Positions 1 through 5,321 of a stretch of 5,321 nt of DNA are shown in pieces. A program made the translations under genes and the position numbers. The notes beneath the pieces are model-generated. The model ran no database searches. It worked only from the letters and a program-made list of their open reading frames with translations, and was not told the DNA's origin. This DNA comes from Lachnospiraceae bacterium. Its GTDB lineage: Bacteria > Bacillota > Clostridia > Lachnospirales > Lachnospiraceae. Positions within the stretch are counted from its first letter, which is position 1. Every line of letters begins with the position of its first letter. Location of the stretch: positions 1 to 5,321 of the forward strand of contig JAAVYC010000249.1 in the NCBI GenBank assembly GCA_022790905.1, in the 5' to 3' direction.

Positions 1-1000
1 CCACTGTCACATCCAACGGAACATCCATAATCAAGTTAATATTTTCCTGTTGGAATGCACCTCCCATTGCCCCCATAAACGGCTGGAACTGTGCCGGCTG
101 TACATTGACGGGCTGACCCGCATACATCTGAGACATATCCTGCATCATCGGTTGACCCATCATAGGCTGGCCCATCATCGGTTGACCCTGCATTGGTTGG
201 CCCATCATAGGCTGACCCATCATCGGTTGACCTTGCATAGGCTGGCCCTGTTGTCCTTCTTGCATCTGCTGGCCCTCCTCTGTTGGTGCTTCTGCCGCAT
301 TTGCGGCTGCATCTTCTTCCATGTTATGTCTAATACTTTCACACATCTCTCTCGCAAAGGAAATCGGGTAGAGCTGCATCATTTCGCTGTCCACCAAATC
401 TCCAATCTCCATTCTAAAAGAAATTTTAACAAACTGCTTTTTCAAAAATTCATCAATGGTATCTTCATTCATGTCCTCTTGAAGATTCACTAAATCCGCC
501 TGTGGAGGACTGATGTCAATCGTCTTATTCAACATAGATGAAAGAGATGTCGCTGATGAACCCATCATCTGATTCATGGCCTCACAAATTGCACTCAAAT
601 GCAATTCTCCCAGCTCTCCATCTGTATTTGTACCATCACCGCCCATCATTAAATCCGTAATAATTTTGGCATCATCCTCTTTCAAAATAAGAAGATTATC
701 TCCATCCAATCCAACTGTATAGGCGATTCTTATAAAAACACACGGCCTCTCATAATTTTGTGTGATCTCATCCCAAGTAGCCATACTGACAACCGGTGTC
801 GAAATTTCCACCTTCTGATTTACCAGTGAAAATAATGTAGTTGCTGCTGTTCCCATACTGATATTGGCAATTTCACCAACCGTATCGATCTCTGAATCTG
901 TCAATTTTTCTTCAGAATCAGTTCCACCATTTTCATTCTGTATGGTCTCGGCATCATTCAGCAATGCATTAATCTCCTCTTGCGATAATATTCCATCCAT
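1..1000 (-). CDS. fliY: Flagellar motor switch phosphatase FliY (FliN-type), 5' part, cut by the left window edge
   Basis: This is a C-ring switch protein; 333 codons are readable with no stop before the edge. Residues 5-14 (LSQEEINALL) match the CheY-P docking peptide found at FliM/FliY N termini. Residues about 35-215 form a CheC-like domain with both phosphatase signatures [D/S]-x3-E-x2-N-x22-P: D39/E43/N46/P69 and S136/E140/N143/P166. Known FliY/CheC proteins use these Glu/Asn pairs to dephosphorylate CheY-P, so catalytic activity is likely. An Ala/Glu stretch (about 228-242) leads to a Met/Gln/Gly/Pro linker (about 243-318) with seven GQPM[M/Q] repeats. The visible end (residues 321-333, INLIMDVPLDVTV) begins the C-terminal SpoA/FliN domain, the rest of which lies outside. 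The ATG is 4 bases after the fliM stop, with GAGGAG inside the end of fliM. A plus-strand reading of 50-493 gives a His/Leu-rich repeat peptide, which is only the shadow of this linker. Identity is firm; fliN is the alternative name. Confidence 0.95.
   Translation of the reverse strand, partial: MDGILSQEEINALLNDAETIQNENGGTDSEEKLTDSEIDTVGEIANISMGTAATTLFSLVNQKVEISTPVVSMATWDEITQNYERPCVFIRIAYTVGLDGDNLLILKEDDAKIITDLMMGGDGTNTDGELGELHLSAICEAMNQMMGSSATSLSSMLNKTIDISPPQADLVNLQEDMNEDTIDEFLKKQFVKISFRMEIGDLVDSEMMQLYPISFAREMCESIRHNMEEDAAANAAEAPTEEGQQMQEGQQGQPMQGQPMMGQPMMGQPMQGQPMMGQPMMGQPMMQDMSQMYAGQPVNVQPAQFQPFMGAMGGAFQQENINLIMDVPLDVTV
143..247 (-). repeat. Seven in-frame 15-bp tandem units coding GQPM[M/Q] in the FliY linker
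   Basis: Seven consecutive five-codon units encode FliY residues 252-286, in the order GQPMQ, GQPMM, GQPMM, GQPMQ, GQPMM, GQPMM, GQPMM. Units differ at synonymous positions (for example GGT/GGC, CAG/CAA, CCT/CCG/CCA), so the array is not a very recent perfect duplication. It lies between the CheC-like domain and the SpoA domain and so is a flexible linker. A unit length of 15 bases keeps the frame if copy number changes by slippage. The units are too short and have no spacers, so this is not a CRISPR array. Confidence 0.9.
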
Positions 1001-1004
1001 TACT

Positions 1005-1985
1005 TCACTGCTCCTCTCTTATTACTGATGTAATTCTTACTGCATATTTATCACCTGTTGAACCGGGCAGCGCAGTAAACTTCTTCATATTCCCAACAAA
1101 GACATCCAGCTCACTATCCACTTTTGTATCAAGTCGAATAATATCTCCAACCTGCAACCCTGAGAAATCACTGACAGAAATCGTACTGTTGCCCAAAACG
1201 GCTTTCACTGGCATTGGAGCCTTTGAAATCAACGCTTCCATCGCCTCTGTATACTGTTCTTCATCCTTATTCTGCATAGTGGAATACCAATATTTTGTAT
1301 TTAATTTATCCATAACATTTTCCAATGTAAGATACGGCAAACAGATATTCATTAAACCTTCCACTTCACCGATTCTGATATTGATCGTTACAATCGCCGT
1401 CATCTCAGTCGGTGTAATAATCTGCGCAAATTGAGAATTTGTCTCAATCCTTTCCAACCTTGGCTGAATATCTACTACATTCTCCCAGGGTTCCCTGAGC
1501 AAATTGACCGCAACCGTTAAAATCCTCTCTATCACTAAAAGCTCTATCTCAGAAAAATCCCTCATCTTATCGAGTGGTTCTCCCAATCCTCCAAGCATTC
1601 TATCTACCATGGTATAGCCTATATCAGATGCAAGCTCCATCAAAATATTGCCTTTTAATGGTGCAAAATTGACCATCCCAAGCAAAACCGGATTCGAGAG
1701 CGCATTAGAAAACTCAAGATAAGTTGCCGCTTCGGCATTCATAACCTCAACCTGCACGCTTTTCCTTAAATATACGGTTAAATTTGTTGACAGTAACCGT
1801 CCATAATGTTCAAAAATAATTTCCAGAGTACGCAAATGCTCCTTGGAAAATTTTGCAGGTCTTGCAAAATCATACACTTTTATGGGTTTCTCGTCACTGT
1901 CCTTTACTTCCTCAGCTTCTAATTCACCACTGCTGAGCGCCTGCAATAAACTATCTATCTCATTTTGCGATAAGGTCTCGCCCAT
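1005..1985 (-). CDS. fliM: Flagellar motor switch protein FliM
   Basis: FliM is the C-ring protein that receives CheY-P and passes the switching signal to FliG. The protein is 326 aa, a normal full length. Residues 5-14 (LSQNEIDSLL) are the CheY-P docking motif. An acidic linker (about 20-33) leads to the CheC-like middle domain (about 45-225), which carries the family's GGxG motif in GGLGEP at 132-137, the region known to contact FliG. The C-terminal SpoA domain spans about 255-325 and pairs with FliN/FliY. The middle domain lacks the CheC E-x2-N catalytic pairs, as expected for FliM, so it should not be a phosphatase. The ATG at 1985 is supported by AGGTGGTGA six bases upstream. It lies 37 bases after fliL and 4 bases before fliY, consistent with co-translation. 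Nothing looks broken. Confidence 0.98.
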   Translation of the reverse strand: MGETLSQNEIDSLLQALSSGELEAEEVKDSDEKPIKVYDFARPAKFSKEHLRTLEIIFEHYGRLLSTNLTVYLRKSVQVEVMNAEAATYLEFSNALSNPVLLGMVNFAPLKGNILMELASDIGYTMVDRMLGGLGEPLDKMRDFSEIELLVIERILTVAVNLLREPWENVVDIQPRLERIETNSQFAQIITPTEMTAIVTINIRIGEVEGLMNICLPYLTLENVMDKLNTKYWYSTMQNKDEEQYTEAMEALISKAPMPVKAVLGNSTISVSDFSGLQVGDIIRLDTKVDSELDVFVGNMKKFTALPGSTGDKYAVRITSVIREEQ

Positions 1986-1991
1986 GAAATC

Positions 1992-2000
1992 TCACCACCT
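1992..2000 (-). promoter_or_regulatory. Ribosome binding site of fliM
   Basis: AGGTGGTGA matches the Gram-positive consensus AGGAGGTGA at all but one base and ends six bases before the fliM ATG. It sits in the 37-base gap after fliL and fixes the start at 1985. Confidence 0.8.
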
Positions 2001-2022
2001 GTCCGTCTACTTATTTCTATCT

Positions 2023-2535
2023 CTACTGACTCGTTACACTCGAAAATCCTACACTGACAATAAAATCTGAATCAAACAAAACCTGTAGATTCTTTAAAAT
2101 TTCATCTTGGACTGCCTGTTGATCGCTCCGAAATTCTTCATAAGTATAACTAGAAACCACATTGTTAATTTCATTCGTTATGATACTCGATTTTTCTGCT
2201 ATTCCCGCACCGTAATCTTTATAGCCATCGCTCTTATTATCCATAGAAATCGAGGCTTTTAACACGACATAATGTTCTTTTCCATCGTCACCCGGTTTAA
2301 AATTAATTGTCATCTCATTTTCTAAATCATAGGTTGTAATCTGGTCCATTGGAACGGAAGTTGCTTTTGCACTGCTGTCTCCGTTCATTTCTAATTTAAT
2401 TGCCGAGGCAACTGAATTGACTAATTCGTTCGATTTTTTCGTCTGCGGAACAATGGCAATTGCCATAATCGCCGTCAATATCGTATTTACCAACACCAGA
2501 GCCAATATCAAAACTGACATCAAATTCTTCTTCAT
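2023..2535 (-). CDS. fliL: Flagellar basal body-associated protein FliL
   Basis: FliL is a single-pass inner-membrane protein that surrounds or supports the MotA/MotB stator at the basal body. The protein is 170 aa, the usual size. MKKN is followed by one hydrophobic helix (about 6-29), with the rest predicted outside the membrane. The C-terminal end (about 140-168) has the family's pattern of a helix, here QDEILKNLQVLF, followed by a hydrophobic strand, DFIVSVGF, preceding the end of the protein. The sequence is weakly conserved overall, so the name rests on size, topology, the C-terminal pattern and position between motB and fliM. The ATG is preceded by AAAGGA six bases upstream, 15 bases after the motB stop. 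No cysteine is present. Residues 50-65 are Ser/Ala-rich and polar, probably a flexible link before the periplasmic-type domain. Confidence 0.9.
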   Translation of the reverse strand: MKKNLMSVLILALVLVNTILTAIMAIAIVPQTKKSNELVNSVASAIKLEMNGDSSAKATSVPMDQITTYDLENEMTINFKPGDDGKEHYVVLKASISMDNKSDGYKDYGAGIAEKSSIITNEINNVVSSYTYEEFRSDQQAVQDEILKNLQVLFDSDFIVSVGFSSVTSQ

Positions 2536-2550
2536 AATATTTCCTTTCTT

Positions 2551-3357
2551 CTATTCTTCTGTTGCAGATGAATTATAAGAATTATAGATTTTAATTTCAA
2601 CTCTCCGATTTTTCGCTCTTCCCTCCGGAGTCGCATTATCTGCAACCGGCACATAATCTCCACGGCCGGAAGATTTCACATATCCCGGATTCAAATTTGT
2701 TATCCCGCGAACATAATCTGCAACCGTCAACGCCCTATACATAGACAACACATCGTTACTCTCATACTTATTTGTATGTATTGGAACGTTATCTGTATGT
2801 CCTTCTATCTCTATAATATTATGATCATATCTTCCCAAAATTGCACCAATCTTATCGACCAACGGATAAGCATCCTCTCTGATATCTGACGATCCCGAAT
2901 CAAACAACAGTGCGCCATTTAAGGTTATCAGTACATACTGGGCATTGAAATCAACTTCCACTTCATCCTGAATTCCCTCTTCCTTTGTCTGCTGTTCTAC
3001 TTCTTCTGCCATCTGCTCAGATTCTTCTAGAGCCTTCTGTTCATATCGTTCTTCCACGTCGTCGTCTTCTTCCTCCGACGAAGAATTCGCTTTTTCCTGA
3101 TAAAATTGATCCAAAAACTCCAGCTGACTAACGCCTGCAGAAATCATCTGCCCTTCTCCTATCGTGGAACCGCCGGACGGTAAAATACTAAAACTACTCT
3201 GTAAAGAGGCAATTACCATCTCGAATTTCTCTGCATCTACTGTAGACATTGAGAACAACAGTACGAAAAAGCACAGCAATAAATTCATCAGATCACTAAA
3301 CGTCGCCATCCATGCCGGTGAACCTTGTGGTGGTTCTTCTGGCTTTTTCTTTGCCAT
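2551..3357 (-). CDS. motB: Flagellar stator protein MotB (PomB-like membrane segment)
   Basis: MotB anchors the stator to peptidoglycan and carries the ion-binding aspartate. The protein is 268 aa. The single membrane helix (about 17-38) contains D22 in FSDLMNLL, equivalent to E. coli Asp32. Residues 41-58 (DAEKFEMVIASLQ region) match the plug segment that closes the channel before assembly. A very acidic, Gln-rich stretch (about 88-135) links to an OmpA-type peptidoglycan-binding domain (about 137-258) with LLFDSGSSDI at 150-159, EGHTDNVPI at 185-193 and NRRVEIKI at 250-257. The helix sequence, with Cys29 seven residues after the Asp, resembles the Vibrio sodium-stator PomB more than the E. 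coli proton type; ion choice is inference. The ATG shares a base with the motA stop, so translation is probably coupled. Confidence 0.98.
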   Translation of the reverse strand: MAKKKPEEPPQGSPAWMATFSDLMNLLLCFFVLLFSMSTVDAEKFEMVIASLQSSFSILPSGGSTIGEGQMISAGVSQLEFLDQFYQEKANSSSEEEDDDVEERYEQKALEESEQMAEEVEQQTKEEGIQDEVEVDFNAQYVLITLNGALLFDSGSSDIREDAYPLVDKIGAILGRYDHNIIEIEGHTDNVPIHTNKYESNDVLSMYRALTVADYVRGITNLNPGYVKSSGRGDYVPVADNATPEGRAKNRRVEIKIYNSYNSSATEE

Positions 3358-4163
3358 TATTCTTCACCTCCACCTGCTCCTCCATCAGAAAAACTCTCTC
3401 TAACTGCCGGAGACAAGAATGATTTCAATTTTTCTTCTATTACACGTGGATTTTCACCTGCCTGAATAGACAAAAGACCTTCCACAGTAACTTCTTTCAA
3501 CATAATCTCTGTTGCATTCATCGCTTTTAGCTTTTCAGCGGTTGGGCTACAAAGCCAGTTCGCAACCAAGGAACCATACAATGTTGTGATCAAAGCAACC
3601 GCCATCTGAGGACCAATTGCCGACGGATCATCCAATTTTTTTAACATGTTAATCAGACCGATCAGTGTACCAATCATACCCCAGGCAGGCCCCAACTCAG
3701 CCCATTTCTCCCAGACTCCGATTACTTTTTTATGACGATCTTCAATACATATGAGATCTGTCTCTAAGATACCACGAACCAATTCTGGATCTGTACCGTC
3801 AACGACTAGCATGACACCCTTTTTCAAAAAGGCATCTTCAATTCCTGCTGCCGCTTCTTCTAGTGCAAGTAATCCTTCTTTTCGGGCTATGTTTGACAGA
3901 TTAATGATGTTTCTAATCACTTCTCCTGTGTCTACTGTGTCATTTTTGAAAATATGCCGGATTCCTTTCATTCCATTGATAAAATCCGGTAACTGATTTG
4001 ACATCAAAACACCCGCAACCGATCCTCCAATCGTGATGATAAATGATGGTAAATCAGCAAAGTTTCCAAACGCCGTCACACCACCACTTGTCAAGATACC
4101 TATGACAACCATTACGACGCCGAGCAACATACCCGCTAAAGATGCGATATTCAATGTGTCCAC
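3357..4163 (-). CDS. motA: Flagellar stator protein MotA (PomA-like)
   Basis: MotA forms the ring around MotB that converts ion flow into torque on FliG. The protein is 268 aa as given. Four membrane helices lie at about 6-25, 38-56, 158-175 and 187-207. The cytoplasmic loop holds the torque residues R94 and E102 in ARKEGLLALEE, corresponding to E. coli R90 and E98. Channel-side prolines appear as P159 in LGPAWGMIGTLIGL and as P180 and P185 in LDDPSAIGP. ALITTLYGS at 190-198 and GENPRVIEEKL at 236-246 are PomA-like. The tail GGAGGGEE is encoded by GGT/GGA codons that also form the motB ribosome binding site. The start is uncertain: the longest reading begins with GTG at 4163, but a TTG at 4154 has better ribosome-site spacing and gives a more family-like N terminus. 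The family assignment is firm. Confidence 0.97.
   Translation of the reverse strand: MDTLNIASLAGMLLGVVMVVIGILTSGGVTAFGNFADLPSFIITIGGSVAGVLMSNQLPDFINGMKGIRHIFKNDTVDTGEVIRNIINLSNIARKEGLLALEEAAAGIEDAFLKKGVMLVVDGTDPELVRGILETDLICIEDRHKKVIGVWEKWAELGPAWGMIGTLIGLINMLKKLDDPSAIGPQMAVALITTLYGSLVANWLCSPTAEKLKAMNATEIMLKEVTVEGLLSIQAGENPRVIEEKLKSFLSPAVRESFSDGGAGGGEE
3364..3371 (-). promoter_or_regulatory. Ribosome binding site of motB inside the 3' end of motA
   Basis: GGAGGTGA is a perfect anti-16S match, six bases before the motB ATG. It is coded within the Gly-Gly-Glu tail of MotA. The motA stop and motB start overlap as TAATG (shared base 3357). This arrangement predicts coupled translation, fitting a complex that needs matched MotA and MotB. 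Confidence 0.85.
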
Positions 4164-4169
4164 CTACCT
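4160..4169 (-). promoter_or_regulatory. Ribosome binding site region of motA that bears on the start choice
   Basis: The sequence AGGTAGGTGG overlaps the GTG codon at 4163, so it cannot serve that start at normal spacing. Only a weak GGGA (4172-4175) lies eight bases before the GTG. For the in-frame TTG at 4154, AGGTGG ends five bases upstream, a usable distance. The same AGGTGG variant precedes fliM and motB. Confidence 0.5.
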
Positions 4170-4301
4170 ATTCCCGTAATTTGACGACAAATTTTGTGAA
4201 AACTATGTCGTTTCTCACATTGTTCGCCATAAAAATCTGTACTACCATCTTACTAGATTTTTTCTTTCTTGTCTATCCTATTTAAAATAATTTTTTTGGT
4301 A

Positions 4302-4321
4302 TTTACGAAATATTTCGTAAA
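4302..4321. promoter_or_regulatory. Perfect 20-bp palindrome, possible operator upstream of motA
   Basis: TTTACGAAATATTTCGTAAA equals its own reverse complement over all 20 bases and has no spacer. It lies about 140 bases before the motA start inside the gene-free gap. A spacer-free symmetric site of this length suits binding by a dimeric regulator better than an RNA hairpin, because an RNA form would have to open its central A/U pairs to make a loop. I do not recognise it as the site of a particular regulator. Confidence 0.5.
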
Positions 4322-4377
4322 AATTACACAGATTGAGATAGATTTTCCCTTCTCTGTCCTTTTTTTCCATTTACACA

Positions 4378-4416
4378 ACATATAGGGGAACGGTTCCCTT
4401 CCATTCCCCTATATAT
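4378..4416 (-). terminator. Hairpin after flgE without a U tract; weak terminator or mRNA processing/stabilising stem
   Basis: The arms ATATAGGGGAA (4414 to 4404) and TTCCCCTATAT (4390 to 4380) pair over 11 bp around a 13-base loop. In the minus-strand transcript a G-U and an A-U pair can extend this to 13 bp. A competing inner hairpin, GGGAA-CCG-TTCCC, uses the same right arm. The stem begins 17 bases after the flgE stop. No run of U follows in the transcript (it continues GTGTAAATGG), so it is not a standard intrinsic terminator. A stem that protects flgE mRNA or partly reduces read-through into motA is more likely. Confidence 0.5.
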
Positions 4417-4433
4417 AAAAATTTACTGTCTCA

Positions 4434-5321
4434 TTATCGTTTCAGGTTAATCAGTTCTTCTAACATCGTATCAGAAGTCGTAATAATTCTAGAGTTTGCC
4501 TGGAAACCTCTCTGCGTTACAATCATGTCTGTAAATTCTGTTGACAAATCTACATTAGACATCTCCAAAGTACCCGTAGACATACTTCCGCCTCCTGCTG
4601 TGACATCGACACCAATTCCATCAAATTCACCTGAATTCAATGTTGTAATATAGCAGTTATCTCCTACTTTTTCAAGTCCCATCGCATTTGCAAACTGTGC
4701 AACTGCAATCTGACCTAACAGCACAGTATTTCCATTGTCATAGGAACCATAAATCTTTCCATTTGAATCTGCAAAAAGGCCAATCATCGCACCCAACTTT
4801 TTACCAACACCGGTCTGGCCATCTACATCACCAGGATCCATACCGATAGAAGATACACCACCGTTGTCAAACCATTTTGTACCTGTAAAGTCAATATCAA
4901 TATCTGCAAAATTGCCGCCCAAAGCGCTTACATTCAACATCTGGTTTTCATCTCCGGCCGCTCCAATATACTCAAAGACTCCCTTGTCTGCATCAAATTT
5001 TAATTCAAATGAAGCACTTGGAACCTGAGCCGTTACCTGACCGTTTGCTAACGTCACATTATTGGCATAAGGGGATACACCAAAAGCCTCTGTCAGAGTT
5101 TTGGTATCTCCACCTTGCACGATAGAATAAACTCCTCCACCACCGTCAACAACTTCTCTGAGTGTTCCCTGAGCAGTATCATACATATAAAGTTTGCTGT
5201 TGTAACTGAATACATTTCGGTTCTGATTTACGACTTCCCAACCGGCTCTTGGTGTATATGTTTTGTTTTCCGTTTGTATTGCACCAAAAAGCTGTCCGAT
5301 ATAATTCGGATCATATGTTCC
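4434..5321 (-). CDS. flgE: Flagellar hook protein FlgE, 3' part, cut by the right window edge
   Basis: FlgE is exported by the flagellar type III system and polymerises into the hook joining rod and filament. The C-terminal 295 residues are visible; the reading frame stays open to the edge, so the ATG at 5186 is internal and the N-terminal D0/D1 part lies outside. The identifying part is the last 44 residues, LEMSNVDLSTEF followed by MIVTQRGFQANSRIITTSD and ending LINLKR, the classic FlgE C-terminal D0 helix. Before it come GQIAVAQFANAMGLEKVGDN and LNSGEFDG, the C-terminal D1 portion, preceded by Gly/Asp-rich surface domains. A single Cys in GDNCYI is unusual for an extracellular flagellar subunit. 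The gene ends with tandem in-frame stops TAA TGA. Other hook-basal proteins share the VDL/EF and RGFQANS motifs, but length and LINLKR favour FlgE. Confidence 0.93.
   Translation of the reverse strand, partial: GTYDPNYIGQLFGAIQTENKTYTPRAGWEVVNQNRNVFSYNSKLYMYDTAQGTLREVVDGGGGVYSIVQGGDTKTLTEAFGVSPYANNVTLANGQVTAQVPSASFELKFDADKGVFEYIGAAGDENQMLNVSALGGNFADIDIDFTGTKWFDNGGVSSIGMDPGDVDGQTGVGKKLGAMIGLFADSNGKIYGSYDNGNTVLLGQIAVAQFANAMGLEKVGDNCYITTLNSGEFDGIGVDVTAGGGSMSTGTLEMSNVDLSTEFTDMIVTQRGFQANSRIITTSDTMLEELINLKR

Larger units (their letters stand above)
4164..4433. other. AT-rich gene-free gap between flgE and motA
   Basis: This is the only sizeable gap in an otherwise packed operon. It is strongly AT-rich and carries runs of A and T. 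Stops occur in all three minus-strand frames, and the longest ATG-led readings are 30 aa (4278-4370) and 26 aa (4168-4248). Neither has a convincing ribosome site or resembles FlbD, the small protein commonly encoded here in related operons. It contains a hairpin next to flgE and a 20-bp palindrome. I see no clear sigma-28 (TAAA-N15-CCGATAT type) or good sigma-A promoter, though a weak one in the AT-rich part cannot be excluded. Confidence 0.8.

Noticed and set aside
143..247. CRISPR-like repetition
   Set aside because: The units are 15 bases, directly adjacent, in frame, and without spacers; this is a coding tandem repeat.
50..493. Plus-strand 147-aa reading rich in His, Leu and Arg with HHRLT-type repeats
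   Set aside because: It is the complement of the fliY Met/Gln/Gly/Pro repeat. It has no family features, and the minus frame holds conserved switch-protein domains.
1189..3996. Plus-strand readings of 75-81 aa opposite fliM, motB and motA (1189-1434, 1843-2070, 3164-3403, 3751-3996)
   Set aside because: Each lies opposite a well-conserved gene and shows no domain or supporting start signal.
4168..4248. 26-aa minus-strand reading ending just before motA
   Set aside because: Although its stop lies close to the motA start, it has no good ribosome site and no recognisable FlbD pattern; it is too short to support.
4327..4367. Possible plus-strand terminator: ACAGA/TCTGT stem followed by a T run
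   Set aside because: The stem is only 5 bp with a loop of about 20 bases, and there is no plus-strand gene to terminate.
4278..4370. 30-aa minus-strand reading in the flgE-motA gap
   Set aside because: It is Lys/Asn/Tyr/Phe-rich as expected from AT-rich DNA, lacks a ribosome site, runs through the palindrome and does not resemble FlbD.

Overview
The window is a stretch of a flagellar structural/motor operon, read entirely on the minus strand. In transcription order (right to left) it holds the 3' part of flgE (hook protein, cut by the right edge), a 270-base gene-free gap, motA, motB (stator), fliL, fliM, and the 5' two-thirds or more of fliY/fliN (switch protein, cut by the left edge). No plus-strand gene, RNA gene, mobile element or CRISPR array is visible.

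The likely source is a motile, AT-rich, Gram-positive Clostridia, probably in or near the Lachnospiraceae. The reasons are the gene order flgE-mot-fliL-fliM-fliY in one tightly packed operon, a FliY with intact CheC-type phosphatase motifs instead of a short FliN, strong AGGAGG-type ribosome binding sites, and the particular MotA/MotB/FliL sequence style. This family-level assignment is inference from remembered sequences, not a search.

The five genes from motA to fliY are packed for coordinated translation. motA and motB overlap by one base. The motB-fliL gap is 15 bases, the fliL-fliM gap 37 and the fliM-fliY gap 4. MotA and MotB form the ion-conducting stator. FliL is the membrane protein associated with stator and basal body. 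FliM and FliY form the C-ring switch that binds phosphorylated CheY and sets rotation direction, and FliY also probably dephosphorylates CheY-P. FlgE builds the hook outside the cell.

The exception to this packing is the AT-rich gap between flgE and motA. Related operons commonly carry the small gene flbD there, but here no flbD is readable. The gap holds a long hairpin just after flgE and a perfect 20-bp palindrome further on, so it may be a processing or control point separating hook from stator expression. Other points of interest are a MotA/MotB pair that resembles the sodium-type PomA/PomB pair, a 7-unit pentapeptide repeat in the FliY linker, and an ambiguous non-ATG start for motA. I see no wholly new system; this is a recognisable flagellar locus with a few unusual details.
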